This document shows positions 39,877-50,385 of a stretch of DNA of 64,000 nucleotides, in pieces. Made by a program: the position numbers and the translations under genes. Each line of letters begins with the position of its first letter. Position 1 is the stretch's first letter. The DNA comes from Thermodesulfobacteriota bacterium (lineage in GTDB: Bacteria > Desulfobacterota_D > UBA1144 > Nemesobacterales > UBA2774). Location of the stretch: positions 36,841 through 100,840 of the forward strand of contig BQJP01000006.1 of NCBI GenBank assembly GCA_021604765.1. Direction: 5' to 3'. The notes under the pieces were generated by a model. It worked only from the letters and a program-made list of their open reading frames with translations. It was not told where the DNA came from and ran no database searches.

Positions 39877-40908
39877 TTATTCTTGTTCGGATAACTCAGC
39901 TGTTTTAAGTTTTTCGACCTCTTTGGCGAGTTCCCAGACTAGCTCTTTTGTTCCTTCACCTGTAGCTGAAGAGATTGGAAATGTTTTTATACCTAAATCG
40001 TTAAAATATTTCTCAAGTCTTTCTAGTTCTTCTCGCGCTTCTGTGATATCAATTTTATTAAGTGCAACTATCTGAGGCCTCTTGGATAGCTCTTCGCTGA
40101 AAGATATAAGCTCGTGATTTAATTTTTCGTAGTCTTGGATCGGGTCTCTCTGTGTAATTGGAGAAAGGTCTAGAAGATGAACCAAAATTTTTGTGCGCTC
40201 AATATGTCTTAAAAACTGTATTCCAAGACCGGCTCCTTCATGTGCGCCCTCAATGATTCCCGGTATATCTGCAACAACAAATGTTGCACCGTCTCCATAG
40301 CTAACTACTCCCAGGTTGGGTACAAGAGTTGTAAAAGGGTAGTCGGCAACTTTTGGTTTGGCGGCTGAGATTGTAGAGATAAGTGTTGATTTCCCAGCGT
40401 TTGGAAATCCGAGCAATCCAACATCTGCTAGCAGTTTTAGCTCGAGCTTAAGTGTTCTTTCCTGACCAGGAGTGCCAGGTTCTGCTTCTTTAGGGGCTTG
40501 GTTAGTAGGTGTGATAAACCTTGCGTTTCCTCTGCCACCTTTTCCACCTTTTGCCACTACTAATGTTTGCCCGTCTTCTGTTAAATCACCGTAGAATTCA
40601 TCTGTTTCAAAGTCTTTAATCTCCGTACCCAAAGGAACTGGGATTAGAAGATCTTCAGCATTCTTGCCGTGTTGGTCTTTTCCTTTCCCATGCACCCCGC
40701 GTTTTGCTTTGTAGTGTTGTTGGTATCTGTGGTCGAGAAGTGAGGTCATATTACGGCGTGCTATCATAATAACATCACCGCCGTTTCCGCCGTCCCCGCC
40801 GTTGGGACCACCTCTTGGAACAAATTTCTCCCGCCTAAAGCTCACACAGCCTCTGCCACCGTCTCCTGCTTTTATATAAATCTTCGCTTCATCAATAAAC
40901 TTAGCCAT
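39877..40908 (-). CDS. obgE: GTPase Obg
   Basis: [57 protein letters not shown]. Confidence 0.98.
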   Translation of the reverse strand: MAKFIDEAKIYIKAGDGGRGCVSFRREKFVPRGGPNGGDGGNGGDVIMIARRNMTSLLDHRYQQHYKAKRGVHGKGKDQHGKNAEDLLIPVPLGTEIKDFETDEFYGDLTEDGQTLVVAKGGKGGRGNARFITPTNQAPKEAEPGTPGQERTLKLELKLLADVGLLGFPNAGKSTLISTISAAKPKVADYPFTTLVPNLGVVSYGDGATFVVADIPGIIEGAHEGAGLGIQFLRHIERTKILVHLLDLSPITQRDPIQDYEKLNHELISFSEELSKRPQIVALNKIDITEAREELERLEKYFNDLGIKTFPISSATGEGTKELVWELAKEVEKLKTAELSEQE

Positions 40909-41032
40909 AGCCCACTAGTATAAACTATTTATATTATCCTAATAGATATTAGCTAATGTATAATGTTATATATATTGGTTCTATCCTATTTTTTAGATCA
41001 AATGGCAATTTTATATGTAACGGAGCGTAGAG

Positions 41033-41824
41033 ATGTCTAAATCAAGTTCGAGATCACATGGCTATACGACAACTTCAAGAGATGAACCGCCGGTTCCTGA
41101 GCCCACCTATGCTGAGCGGGTGCGTACATTAATCAGCCGCGCTCATATGGGAACCTTATCAACATTATCTGCAAAACACCCTGATTGGCCATTCGGTTCA
41201 ATGATGCCTTATGGTCTAGATGAAAAAGGACGGCCCACTTTTTTAATAAGTACTATGGCTATGCATACACACAATCTAATCCGTGACGGTAGGTCTAGTT
41301 TGTTTGTTTCTCAAACCGATTCAGGCGGCGATCCCTTAGATGCATCACGAGTTACTCTTATGGGTGAGACTACGAAAGTTCCCGATGAGCAACTCCACGA
41401 AGTTAGAGACCTCTATTTAAAGCGATATAAGAACGCAAGTTACTGGGTGGATTTTGACGATTTTTCTTTCTATAGAATGGATATAAAAGACATTTATTTT
41501 GTAGGCGGGTTTGGCGCGATGGGCTGGGTTACGGTCGAGCAATATCACGACGCCAATGTCGATCCACTTGCAGATTCAGCAGCAGGAATTATTAAGCATA
41601 TGAATGATGATCATACCGAATCTTTAGTGCTTTTAGCAAAACACTTCACAAAAGTCGAAGCTGAAGAATCTTCAATGACCTCAGTTGACAGATTAGGTAT
41701 GCAAGTCAGAATAAAAGCCAACAATGAATTCTATAGCAGACGTATAGGTTTCATCAGAGAAGTAACAAACACTGAAGAATGCAGAAAAGTTATAGTAGAA
41801 ATGGTTAAACAAGCGCGCGGTTAA
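41033..41824 (+). CDS. HugZ-like heme-utilisation / PNPOx-like FMN-binding split-barrel protein with DUF2470
   Basis: HMGTLSTLSAKHPDWPFGSMMPYGLDEKGRPTFLIS...GGFGAMGWV...IIKHMNDDHTESL. Confidence 0.88.
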   Translation: MSKSSSRSHGYTTTSRDEPPVPEPTYAERVRTLISRAHMGTLSTLSAKHPDWPFGSMMPYGLDEKGRPTFLISTMAMHTHNLIRDGRSSLFVSQTDSGGDPLDASRVTLMGETTKVPDEQLHEVRDLYLKRYKNASYWVDFDDFSFYRMDIKDIYFVGGFGAMGWVTVEQYHDANVDPLADSAAGIIKHMNDDHTESLVLLAKHFTKVEAEESSMTSVDRLGMQVRIKANNEFYSRRIGFIREVTNTEECRKVIVEMVKQARG

Positions 41825-41839
41825 TTTCGGATCACAATC

Positions 41840-42805
41840 ATGAAAAACAAAAAAGCTCTGGTATTGGGATGCGGAGTCATAGGCCTTACTTCTGGCATAA
41901 GACTTTTAGAAGAGGGCTATGAGGTTGAGATTGTAGCGGCCAATATTCCACCCGATACTACTTCAAATGTTGCCACAGCCTATTGGTATCCATTTAGAGT
42001 ATCACCTCCAGAGAAGGTTTTGCCCTGGGCAGCTCTTACATATGATAAATATATGGAGCTTGTTAAAATTCCTGATATTGGACTTGGAATATTTAATTTC
42101 GTTCAAATATTTGACCATAAAGTGCCTGACCCATTTTGGAAACCAGTGGTCTCTAATTTTATCAGGGTAGGAAAAGATGAACTGCCCCCAGGTTATGTTG
42201 ATGGATACATTGCTCCAATAGCTCGAATTGAAACCCCAATATATATGGATTATTTAATTGCTCGATTTAAAGAATCCGGCGGTAAGATTACAAAACTGGA
42301 TAAAGAAGTTGAGAATATAGAAGAAATAACAGTAAATCATAAATTGATAATTAACTGCTCAGGTCTGGGATCTGGGAAATTATTTAACGATAAAGAGGTT
42401 TTCCCTATTAGAGGGCAGCTGGTGAAGACTACCAACCCTGGGCTTAGGGACTGCATTAACGAAGAAGAAGGCCCTCTTGCCGTATCATATATAGTTCCTC
42501 ACGGTACTTACTGTATCCTTGGTGGCACTGCTGACGATAATGACTGGAACTTGGAAGTAGATCCAAAAACTTCTGAGGAAATATTACGTAAGTGTAGAGA
42601 ACTCGATCCTAGATTAAATGAAGCGGAAATTTTAGGAGAGAGAGTAGGGCTCAGACCCGGAAGAACAGAGGTTCGTTTAGAGCTTGAGCATTTCTCTAAC
42701 GATTTACTAATAATTCATAACTATGGTCATGGTGGAGCTGGATTTACACTGTCATGGGGGTGTGCTGAGGAAGTGCTAAGATTTGCAGAGAGTGTTTGTG
42801 AGTAA
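41840..42805 (+). CDS. FAD-dependent D-amino-acid oxidase family protein
   Basis: ALVLGCGVIGLTSGIRLLEEGYEVEI; NCSGLGS; PIRGQLVKT; NYGHGGAGFTLSWGCAEE. Confidence 0.92.
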   Translation: MKNKKALVLGCGVIGLTSGIRLLEEGYEVEIVAANIPPDTTSNVATAYWYPFRVSPPEKVLPWAALTYDKYMELVKIPDIGLGIFNFVQIFDHKVPDPFWKPVVSNFIRVGKDELPPGYVDGYIAPIARIETPIYMDYLIARFKESGGKITKLDKEVENIEEITVNHKLIINCSGLGSGKLFNDKEVFPIRGQLVKTTNPGLRDCINEEEGPLAVSYIVPHGTYCILGGTADDNDWNLEVDPKTSEEILRKCRELDPRLNEAEILGERVGLRPGRTEVRLELEHFSNDLLIIHNYGHGGAGFTLSWGCAEEVLRFAESVCE

Positions 42806-42811
42806 ATTGTT

Positions 42812-43765
42812 ATGAGCGTTAATAGATCATCTTACATAGCTACAGCAGGAACGCTTTTTATAATTCTTGTTTTATTTGCAGATGTAAAGACATATTCCTG
42901 TGAGCCTGAAGAATATCCACCACCACCCGAAATAATCTGGCCTTTAAATGAAACAGGTTCTATACCTCTAGATACTGCAATAATTGTAAAAGACTTTAAA
43001 TCTCCCTCTAAAAATCCTCAAAAACTAGATATGGAACTAGTAGATAGTGTCGGGAATAGGATTCCCTTTACTACCAAGAGATATCAGTCTAGAAGGTCGG
43101 TCTATAACTATGAAGCGGGATTCCTGTTGATAAAACCCCTACAAAACCTCAGCCCTTCGGAAAACTTCACTTTCACTGTTAAAGCTAAAGAAGGATTTGC
43201 TGAACCAGTCGATGAATTGATTAAATTTAGCACTGGAGATGAAAACACCTTAGTCGCCACACCACAACAAATTGATTTTTCTTATTACTTCAGCGAACCG
43301 GGTTATTACTTGAGTAATTGCCAGACTTCTGCGTGGGATAAAGCCACCTCTCTAATATTTATGAATTCTAAAATTGAGGGTTATCCAGTCATCTTAGTTT
43401 TAGATTCAAATCTGCTAAAGGATATCTCGTTCTTTCACTCTTCAATGAAGAAAAGAAATCTAGCTGTATTATTCTTGCCAAATGAGAAAGGTCTTGATCA
43501 GTGTTTCAATTTAACCGCATACTCTGTTAATGGAGAGAAATTCTTTGAAGAGAAGCTATGTAAGCCAAAGAGGTGTGTTGAAGGCAAATACTTGACCAAA
43601 CAGCAGGCTGAAGAAGAGTATAAAAAACACGGCGCGTTTGGATTTTCTATGATAGAGTTCCCGGTGCCAACAAAAGAAATACCTGCTTATTGCACTCTTT
43701 ATCCACCAACCTGTAAAGACTATTGGTCTTCGATTCCTGACGATAAGTGCAAAGTTTTAAATTAA
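42812..43765 (+). CDS. Exported protein with bacterial Ig-like domain
   Basis: Signal peptide; PPPPEIIWPLNETGSIPLDTAIIVKDF...SENFTFTVK. Confidence 0.6.
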   Translation: MSVNRSSYIATAGTLFIILVLFADVKTYSCEPEEYPPPPEIIWPLNETGSIPLDTAIIVKDFKSPSKNPQKLDMELVDSVGNRIPFTTKRYQSRRSVYNYEAGFLLIKPLQNLSPSENFTFTVKAKEGFAEPVDELIKFSTGDENTLVATPQQIDFSYYFSEPGYYLSNCQTSAWDKATSLIFMNSKIEGYPVILVLDSNLLKDISFFHSSMKKRNLAVLFLPNEKGLDQCFNLTAYSVNGEKFFEEKLCKPKRCVEGKYLTKQQAEEEYKKHGAFGFSMIEFPVPTKEIPAYCTLYPPTCKDYWSSIPDDKCKVLN

Positions 43766-44643
43766 AACTTGTAATAGTGCAAGATTGCCATCGGTACCAG
43801 GTTAAGTGTCCAGTGTGCTGGTATAGCATGCCAAATTGAATGGGTCCGAAAAGTGATATACGCGACCAACATACCTCCTGGTAAGGATAGCGCCACTTCC
43901 ACATGATTTGCTCTTCCAAGATGTAGCATATAAAAAACTAGGCCAGACACGACTATAGCAAATAATGATGTCCAGTTTAAACCAAACCAGGCTAGAGCAC
44001 GGTTGTCAGAGTCTATAGTCATAGGTTGAGCAATACCGAGCCATCTCAGAATTCTTTTGCCTCTTGAACCTTCTATCGGTGCCATATATGCGGGATTAGG
44101 AAGTCGTCTATGTGGCAGCATTAAAGCGACAAGAATTCCCAGAATAAGAAAATGCTCCGGGATTTTGTTGAACAATGACAATACGTACATTGTTGTTAAT
44201 CTGTGGGGGTAAGGCGATTCTAACTGTATCCAAAGTCCAAATGGGATAGAGACTATTATTGCTATACTGGTGAGTCTGATACCCAAACTGTTTAACATGC
44301 CTAACCCAAAATCTGTGAGCTTTCGACCTCTTAATAGTATTATGATTACGGGTATTACCATCGAAGAAATAAAGCACAATATATACCAGAGTATCTCAAG
44401 CCTTGTGTATTCGGGCAGGTCCAGAAAGAAATTGTTTATCCACCAGGGACCAATCAATGGCTCATAAATAAAAGTCCATTGATTATAAGGCGGTGGAAGA
44501 AGCTTGGCTAATCGAGCCCAAAAAATGGCGACATATATCGTAATACCCACCAAAATGAGGATAGATACTAGCCACTTATGCTGCGAGCGGTTTTTTGTAA
44601 TATCTATATAATCAGGATTTAGATTATTTGAGTCTCTATTCAT
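43762..44643 (-). CDS. Polytopic membrane protein, possible CPBP (CAAX-like) family
   Basis: Several TMs; MLHLGRAN and HAIPAHWTLNLVPM resemble CPBP motifs; first EExxxR motif looks degenerate. Confidence 0.55.
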   Translation of the reverse strand: MNRDSNNLNPDYIDITKNRSQHKWLVSILILVGITIYVAIFWARLAKLLPPPYNQWTFIYEPLIGPWWINNFFLDLPEYTRLEILWYILCFISSMVIPVIIILLRGRKLTDFGLGMLNSLGIRLTSIAIIVSIPFGLWIQLESPYPHRLTTMYVLSLFNKIPEHFLILGILVALMLPHRRLPNPAYMAPIEGSRGKRILRWLGIAQPMTIDSDNRALAWFGLNWTSLFAIVVSGLVFYMLHLGRANHVEVALSLPGGMLVAYITFRTHSIWHAIPAHWTLNLVPMAILHYYKF

Positions 44644-44737
44644 AATTATCTTTATTTCTGCTTGTGATAAATCATTTGGAAAGTAGACTAATTATGATTA
44701 GCTACTAAATAACTGTCAACGTGAGATAAAAACTAAG

Positions 44738-45196
44738 ATGAAAATAATTGGTCTTGTTGTTTGGATTTTAATCTGTTTTATTCCTGCAATTATCGGATCT
44801 CAATTTGGGCCTGGTGAATGGTATCAAACGTTAACCAAACCTGAGTGGAACCCTCCCAACTGGATATTCGGACCTGTTTGGACACTTCTTTATCTCTTAA
44901 TGGGTATATCTGTATGGATAATCTGGAAAAATTATGGCTTAAAGACTGCTGCAGTACCTATCGCGTTTTTTTTAGTCCAGCTTGTTTTAAATGCTTTATG
45001 GTCTTGGTTTTTCTTCGGGCTGGAGAATGTGGGTTTAGCTTTTGTTGATATAGTTGTACTTTGGACATTGATTTTAATTACATTGATATTGTTTTGGAAG
45101 TTAAATACTTGGTCCGCAGTTTTACTGCTTCCGTATATAGCTTGGGTATCATTTGCAACAGTACTTAACTACAACATTTGGCAATTGAATAAATAG
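44738..45196 (+). CDS. tspO: TspO/MBR-family protein
   Basis: WYQTLTKPEWNPPNWIFGPVWTLLYLLMGIS; LLPYIAWVSFATVLNYNIWQLN. Confidence 0.96.
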   Translation: MKIIGLVVWILICFIPAIIGSQFGPGEWYQTLTKPEWNPPNWIFGPVWTLLYLLMGISVWIIWKNYGLKTAAVPIAFFLVQLVLNALWSWFFFGLENVGLAFVDIVVLWTLILITLILFWKLNTWSAVLLLPYIAWVSFATVLNYNIWQLNK

Positions 45197-45216
45197 CATT
45201 AAGCTAATAAAACATT

Positions 45217-46134
45217 ATGAAATTTGGAATATGTCTCCCAATTCGTTTATCTCTCGAAGCTAAAGACAATGTAGAGATAGCAAAAGCTGCAGAAAATCTA
45301 GGTATTGATTCAATCTGGGTAAGTGACCATGTTGTAATGCCTGAAAAGCACTTGGGATCATTTAGTGAGGTCTTTTATGATCCATTGATGCTGCTTTCGT
45401 ACATAGCAGCTGAAACATCAACTATAGAACTGGGAACAAGCGTAATTATACTTCCTTACCGTAACCCCGTTGTTGTTGCCAAAATGATTGCTACACTCGA
45501 TGTTTTATCAGAGGGGAGAGTGATATTTGGGGTAGGACCAGGATGGATGAAAGAAGAATATGCCGCTCTTTCTGTACCATATGACAAAAGAGGAGCTAGA
45601 ACAAATGAGTACATTCGTGCAATAAAAGAGCTTTGGGTTAATGATGCCCCAAGTTTTGAAGGAGAGTTTTGTAACTTTTCTGATATCAAATTCTATCCCA
45701 AGCCTTTACAAAAACCTCATCCTCAAATATTTATTGCTGGAGCAAGTGATTATGCAATAAAAAGGGCAGTTGAATTAGGGGATGGTTGGCAGCCTACTTG
45801 GGTTAGTCCGGAAGATGTTAAAGATGGGATATGTAAATTAGAAACTATGGCAGGTGAAATAGGAAGAGATTTATCTAATTTTACCTACTCTGTGAGAAAT
45901 AGGCTCCATATAGTTGATGATAATTATGTGGCTAATAACGGTAATGGTTCTCAGAGTGATGATCCGCCTTTCTTACTTCGTGGTACTCCTTCAGATATTG
46001 CGGAATGTATAAAAGATTATGAAGATTTAGGGGTTTCTCATATTGTCTTAGACCCGGCAGTAGAGAATCTTGATGATGTTTTTAGTACAATCGAAATTGT
46101 TTCAAAAGAGATAATTCCTGAAATAAATAGTTGA
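45217..46134 (+). CDS. LLM-class (luciferase-like, F420/FMN) oxidoreductase
   Basis: MKFGICLPIR...SIWVSDHVVMP...RVIFGVGPGWMKEEYAALSVPYDKRGARTNEYI. Confidence 0.92.
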   Translation: MKFGICLPIRLSLEAKDNVEIAKAAENLGIDSIWVSDHVVMPEKHLGSFSEVFYDPLMLLSYIAAETSTIELGTSVIILPYRNPVVVAKMIATLDVLSEGRVIFGVGPGWMKEEYAALSVPYDKRGARTNEYIRAIKELWVNDAPSFEGEFCNFSDIKFYPKPLQKPHPQIFIAGASDYAIKRAVELGDGWQPTWVSPEDVKDGICKLETMAGEIGRDLSNFTYSVRNRLHIVDDNYVANNGNGSQSDDPPFLLRGTPSDIAECIKDYEDLGVSHIVLDPAVENLDDVFSTIEIVSKEIIPEINS

Positions 46135-46137
46135 AGA

Positions 46138-46605
46138 CTATTTTCTTTTTTCTAGGAAGGGCTTACCTTGACCTTGTTTGCCTTGACCTATTGGTTTACT
46201 TGGATTTTCAATCTCTTGTTGCATAACGTTGTCCAGTATGCTCACCCAGTAACGCCACCAATATGAGTTTTCCCTGTGTTTGCTTTTTTCCGTGTCTGCA
46301 TAGGAAATTACCTGATGTATAGTGCCGTGATATAATCCGAGCTTACTTGCGGCATCTTTGGTCTCTTCGGGGTCAATAGGGATTTTATCAAGTTGTGCAT
46401 CTATTAGAGTTTTTATTTCGTCTACATACTTGGACATGTCATTAGATAGCTGCTTTATGTGTTCACCTGCTGGGGTTATATCTCCCTCAAGTTTTTCTGA
46501 ATCGTTGTTCATTAGATCCACAAAATCAAGTAGGTTATCTAAATTCCGTCTTGCCTTAGCTGCATGTTTTGAAAGTTCGGTTAATTCTTTTGGGCTAAGC
46601 TCCAT
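46138..46605 (-). CDS. Hypothetical protein
   Basis: 155-aa ORF in a coding gap; starts MELSPKELTELSKHAAK. Confidence 0.6.
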   Translation of the reverse strand: MELSPKELTELSKHAAKARRNLDNLLDFVDLMNNDSEKLEGDITPAGEHIKQLSNDMSKYVDEIKTLIDAQLDKIPIDPEETKDAASKLGLYHGTIHQVISYADTEKSKHRENSYWWRYWVSILDNVMQQEIENPSKPIGQGKQGQGKPFLEKRK

Positions 46606-46667
46606 TTGTTGTCTCCTTAATATTTCTAATAAAATAAGAATATCATTTAAAATGATAAATCATAGCT

Positions 46668-47345
46668 TCAAGAAATTAAAGTCATGAGAGTTTCATCCGC
46701 AAGTGCAATTTGCTTAAAAGATGAATCTATCATTATAGCTTTGTCTAAATCCAACTTAGCTTTTTCTAGGTCATTCAAGTATAAAAACAACCCTGCTCGA
46801 TTGAAATATGCTTCTGCATAATTAGGGTTTAACTCTATCGCTTTATTGTAGGCTTCAATCGCATTTTTTGGTTTTTCCAGATTGTGAAGTGATACAGCTT
46901 TATTAAACCAGGCTTCCAAATAATTCTCTTCAATTTCAATTGCTTTTTCATAGGCTTCAATCGCCTCTAAATCTCTTCCAAGACTGCTAAGAGAAGCTCC
47001 TTTATTGCACCAGGCTATTGCAAATGATGGCCTTAATTCTAGTGCCTTTTCTGTACATTCAAGCGCTTCTTCAGGTCTGCCAGCTCTACCTAGCGCGGAT
47101 GCCTTATTACTCCATGCTTCCGCATAATCTGGCTGTATCTCTATGGCTTTTTCATAGGACTCAATCTCATCTTGCAGATGTCCCATAACGGAGTAAGTAA
47201 TAGCTTTGTTATACCAGGCCTGAGCGAAATCTGGTTTTAGCGCAATAGCTTTATCAAGTGATTCGATAGTCTGCTTAAAATCACCTTTGTAGTAGTACTC
47301 TGTAGCTTCCAATACAAAATCTTCGGGTTTAATTTCTTGATTCAT
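46668..47345 (-). CDS. TPR-repeat protein
   Basis: Repeated AWYNKA...SYEKAIEIQPDYAEAW units. Confidence 0.93.
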   Translation of the reverse strand: MNQEIKPEDFVLEATEYYYKGDFKQTIESLDKAIALKPDFAQAWYNKAITYSVMGHLQDEIESYEKAIEIQPDYAEAWSNKASALGRAGRPEEALECTEKALELRPSFAIAWCNKGASLSSLGRDLEAIEAYEKAIEIEENYLEAWFNKAVSLHNLEKPKNAIEAYNKAIELNPNYAEAYFNRAGLFLYLNDLEKAKLDLDKAIMIDSSFKQIALADETLMTLIS

Positions 47346-48151
47346 TATTGTGGCCTATAAACAACTATACCAGGAACGTTTTTTGTATATTTCTTGAAGT
47401 CTTCGTCAACTATTTTTTGGTTGCTTTTTTTAGATGATGCATGTCTTAAAAAAACTCCATCATCTTGCTTTATAACAATTCCAGTGTGGGTTACATCCAG
47501 TCCATCAATCTCTGTATACATTCCGATATAGTCTCCTGTTCGAAGTTTTGAAATAAGTTCATCGTCAATAGCGGATGACGGTATATAGTAAAATTTTCTT
47601 GGAACAACACGTATACCGGGAAGAAAAGTAGAACCATCGCTCTTTAAATTAAGACTTTTTTCTACAGCCACAGCATTATTGCCGCCAATTTCATAAGTGA
47701 TATCGGTAACATTGTCATTATTTCTTATTGGCCAGTCTGAGAAAAAGTGATTTCGATTCTGAAATGATACTTTTCCGTTTTTATACCTAATATCTTTCAG
47801 GTTCGGATCAAATTCATCCAATGTTGCTGATAACCTTAGCGCTTCAACGTAATCAATATAAGTAAAACAGTCCATACTTTTTAAATCTACTGTGAATACT
47901 TCGGGTGTATTAATATCTCCTGTCAGTGTGTTTGCTCCATAAGGAGTGCCTAGAAACTGTTCTGAGAAGAAATCTATTTGCTCTGGAGTGGTTTTTGGTT
48001 TATTTGCTATGATTTCTTGTAATTTGACCTGGTTCCACTTGCCCAATTTTATTATTTCAGTTTTTTCTCCTGAGCTAGCGATTTTTGGTGTAACAAAGAT
48101 TATTAGCAGGACTAAGCTAAGTAATACTTTCGTGAAGCTATGATATTTCAT
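47345..48151 (-). CDS. DUF1460 (N-acetylmuramoyl-L-alanine amidase-like) exported protein
   Basis: FLGTPYGANTL...DLKSMDCFTYIDYVEALRLS...GLDVTHTGIVIKQDDGVFLRHASS. Confidence 0.88.
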   Translation of the reverse strand: MKYHSFTKVLLSLVLLIIFVTPKIASSGEKTEIIKLGKWNQVKLQEIIANKPKTTPEQIDFFSEQFLGTPYGANTLTGDINTPEVFTVDLKSMDCFTYIDYVEALRLSATLDEFDPNLKDIRYKNGKVSFQNRNHFFSDWPIRNNDNVTDITYEIGGNNAVAVEKSLNLKSDGSTFLPGIRVVPRKFYYIPSSAIDDELISKLRTGDYIGMYTEIDGLDVTHTGIVIKQDDGVFLRHASSKKSNQKIVDEDFKKYTKNVPGIVVYRPQ

Positions 48152-48233
48152 AAATCAAAGTTTACCTTAAGCCTTAGTTTTTACACGAATTCAGGTTTTT
48201 TCTGAGCTTATTTGAGATTTTGAGGGTTTTTTA

Positions 48234-49520
48234 CTAGTCAAATATTTCATCTAACCAATCTAATGCAACTGCTGCAGCGTATGAAGGATTTCCAACCTGA
48301 CAATGGGTGTCAGCACCCTCAAGCTCAGTAAATTGATGTTTAGTTACCGGTCCAGAAACTTTGTCTATAAACTCATCGAACTGTTTTTCTGGTTCTCCGC
48401 CTTCTCCCGACCCAACGAGCGTAAGACAAGGACATTTAATATTAGCTATTGCATCACCTACTACGAATTCTTTTAGATAGATAAATGTGTCTTTAAATGT
48501 GGATTGTCCGAAACGAATAATAAGGTTTTCAGATCTCGATTTCTCCTCGGCGGTCATAATGCCTTCAGGGATTTCAGGCAAATCTTCGAGGGTGAAATTT
48601 TGATCATCAGGTGCCTCAGCAGGGTCAAATCCGGCAAATGCCGCTAGGTAATCATGAAGGTTAATTATCGGAGAATTCGCTATGAGAGCTTTTATTCTGG
48701 GTTCATGCGCAGTAGCACGGGTTGCAAAGTATCCGCCCAGGCTAATTCCCATAAGCGCTAATTTATCTATATCGACCTCTGGGCGGTCTTGTATGAAATC
48801 AATTACTGTTTTTGTCGGATTTTCAAAATCAGGTTCAAACTGTGTTCCAGAATAAAATCTAAATACATCCATTTGCCCCGGTCCTGCAAAGAGTACTACG
48901 TTGTAACCCCTTTCAAGCGCCGCGTATCCTCTCATGAAATATTCTTCTTCGAGTGTGCCGTCGTAACCACTAACGATCAGAAGAGTTTTTCTCTTTTGTT
49001 CATGAGGGCTTGGCGACATGAAGTAAACAGGAATATCTATACTCTTATATGTTAGGAGATGTTCTTCAAATGTATGCCATAAATTATCCATGGCATCTCT
49101 AAAACAATTACGAGCTTGCATACCTAATTTTTGATGATTTGGATCGTGACAGCTTGTGTAATACTCTGCAGCTCTGAAAGAATTACAAGCTTTAAAAAAC
49201 TGGTCTCTCGCACTTGTGGTATGTCCCTTTGAAGCTCTTTTATGAGCATCTTTCTGCTGCCATTGGGCGAGTTTGGTATATTCTTCAACCCAACTTTTAG
49301 GGTCTCCGTCCTTAATCCTATTAACTAAAGATAGACATTCTCCAACAGATGCAGCTCCAAATGAAGAAGATCCCATTTGACGTAGCAGCTGAAAGTCCAT
49401 TTCCTCATCACTAAATCCCTTTACTCTCGTTTTTCCGCGTTTTATCTCTGACATGTGGGACTCCTCATGCTCTATGCCTGAATTACTTATCCATTTTACA
49501 CCGAAATCGGTTTCTATCAA
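48234..49520 (-). CDS. Alpha/beta hydrolase (FrsA/DUF1100-like)
   Basis: LLIVSGYDGTLEEEYF...LALMGISLGGYFATRATAHEPR. Confidence 0.85.
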   Translation of the reverse strand: MIETDFGVKWISNSGIEHEESHMSEIKRGKTRVKGFSDEEMDFQLLRQMGSSSFGAASVGECLSLVNRIKDGDPKSWVEEYTKLAQWQQKDAHKRASKGHTTSARDQFFKACNSFRAAEYYTSCHDPNHQKLGMQARNCFRDAMDNLWHTFEEHLLTYKSIDIPVYFMSPSPHEQKRKTLLIVSGYDGTLEEEYFMRGYAALERGYNVVLFAGPGQMDVFRFYSGTQFEPDFENPTKTVIDFIQDRPEVDIDKLALMGISLGGYFATRATAHEPRIKALIANSPIINLHDYLAAFAGFDPAEAPDDQNFTLEDLPEIPEGIMTAEEKSRSENLIIRFGQSTFKDTFIYLKEFVVGDAIANIKCPCLTLVGSGEGGEPEKQFDEFIDKVSGPVTKHQFTELEGADTHCQVGNPSYAAAVALDWLDEIFD

Positions 49521-49587
49521 TAAAAAGAATTAGTTTTACTGTCTATGGTTTATACTTCTTATAATGTAATATTTATTTTAGGGGAAA

Positions 49588-49938
49588 ATGACAATGGGAA
49601 TGAAAGAATTTCTTGATTCGCTTAGTGATAGACTTCACTCAAGCTCGGGAGTAAAAACAGTATACGGAGAACCTCTGGAAACACAGGAAAAAACTATTAT
49701 TCCGGTTGCAAAAGTGGCTTATGGGTTTGGCGGTGGTTACGGAGACTGTAAAGACGATAAAAATGAAGAACGTAACTGTGAAGGTGGTGGAGCTGGAGGA
49801 GGATTTGCTGCTAAGCCTGTGGGTATAATCGAGGTTACAAAAGAAGAAACCCGCTTTATTCCTCTTAGTGGGAAGAAGAAACTGGTCGGAATGCTTGCAT
49901 TGGGGTTTGTTCTAGGATTTATAATTGGAAGGAGATAA
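49588..49938 (+). CDS. GerW/YtfJ-family protein
   Basis: VKTVYGEPLETQEKTIIPVAKVAYGFGGGYG...GGGAGGGFAAKPVGIIEVTKEETRFIPL. Confidence 0.85.
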   Translation: MTMGMKEFLDSLSDRLHSSSGVKTVYGEPLETQEKTIIPVAKVAYGFGGGYGDCKDDKNEERNCEGGGAGGGFAAKPVGIIEVTKEETRFIPLSGKKKLVGMLALGFVLGFIIGRR

Positions 49939-49949
49939 ATTCTCTTCTT

Positions 49950-50381
49950 TTAATAATCCATTTCTCCGTAGATAGTTACAATGATTTTCCGTGAACCGCC
50001 GTGGTTACGGTGTTCGCAAAGATAAATTCCCTGCCAGACTCCGACATTAAAACCACCATCTTTTATTGGTATTGATATAGAGCTTCCAAGTAGTGACGCT
50101 TTAATATGAGCAGGCATATCATCAGGTCCTTCAAGAGTGTGGACGTAGTAAGGGGCATTCTCAGGTACATATTTATTAAAATGACTTTCGAAATCGATTC
50201 TTACATCGGGATCAGCATTTTCATTAAGCGTTAGTGATGCGGAAGTGTGACATATAAAAATATGAGCTATGCCAATGGCATATTCTTTTAATTCAGGTAA
50301 TTGTTCCAAAATCTCACTTGTAACAAGATGAAACCCACGAGGTTTTGGAGTTAGATTTATTTCTTTTTGTATCCAGTTCAT
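49950..50381 (-). CDS. YjbQ-family (UPF0047) protein
   Basis: GIAHIFICHTSASLTLNENADPDVRIDFE; VGVWQGIYLCEHRNHGGSRKIIVTIYGE. Confidence 0.94.
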   Translation of the reverse strand: MNWIQKEINLTPKPRGFHLVTSEILEQLPELKEYAIGIAHIFICHTSASLTLNENADPDVRIDFESHFNKYVPENAPYYVHTLEGPDDMPAHIKASLLGSSISIPIKDGGFNVGVWQGIYLCEHRNHGGSRKIIVTIYGEMDY

Positions 50382-50385
50382 TTTG

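Noticed and set aside
39877-40908. Obg separated from rplU-rpmA as an anomaly
   Set aside because: Obg location varies among bacteria; not informative alone.
43762-44643. Confident CPBP protease call
   Set aside because: The EExxxR motif is not clear (PEHFLIL); kept only as a tentative family.
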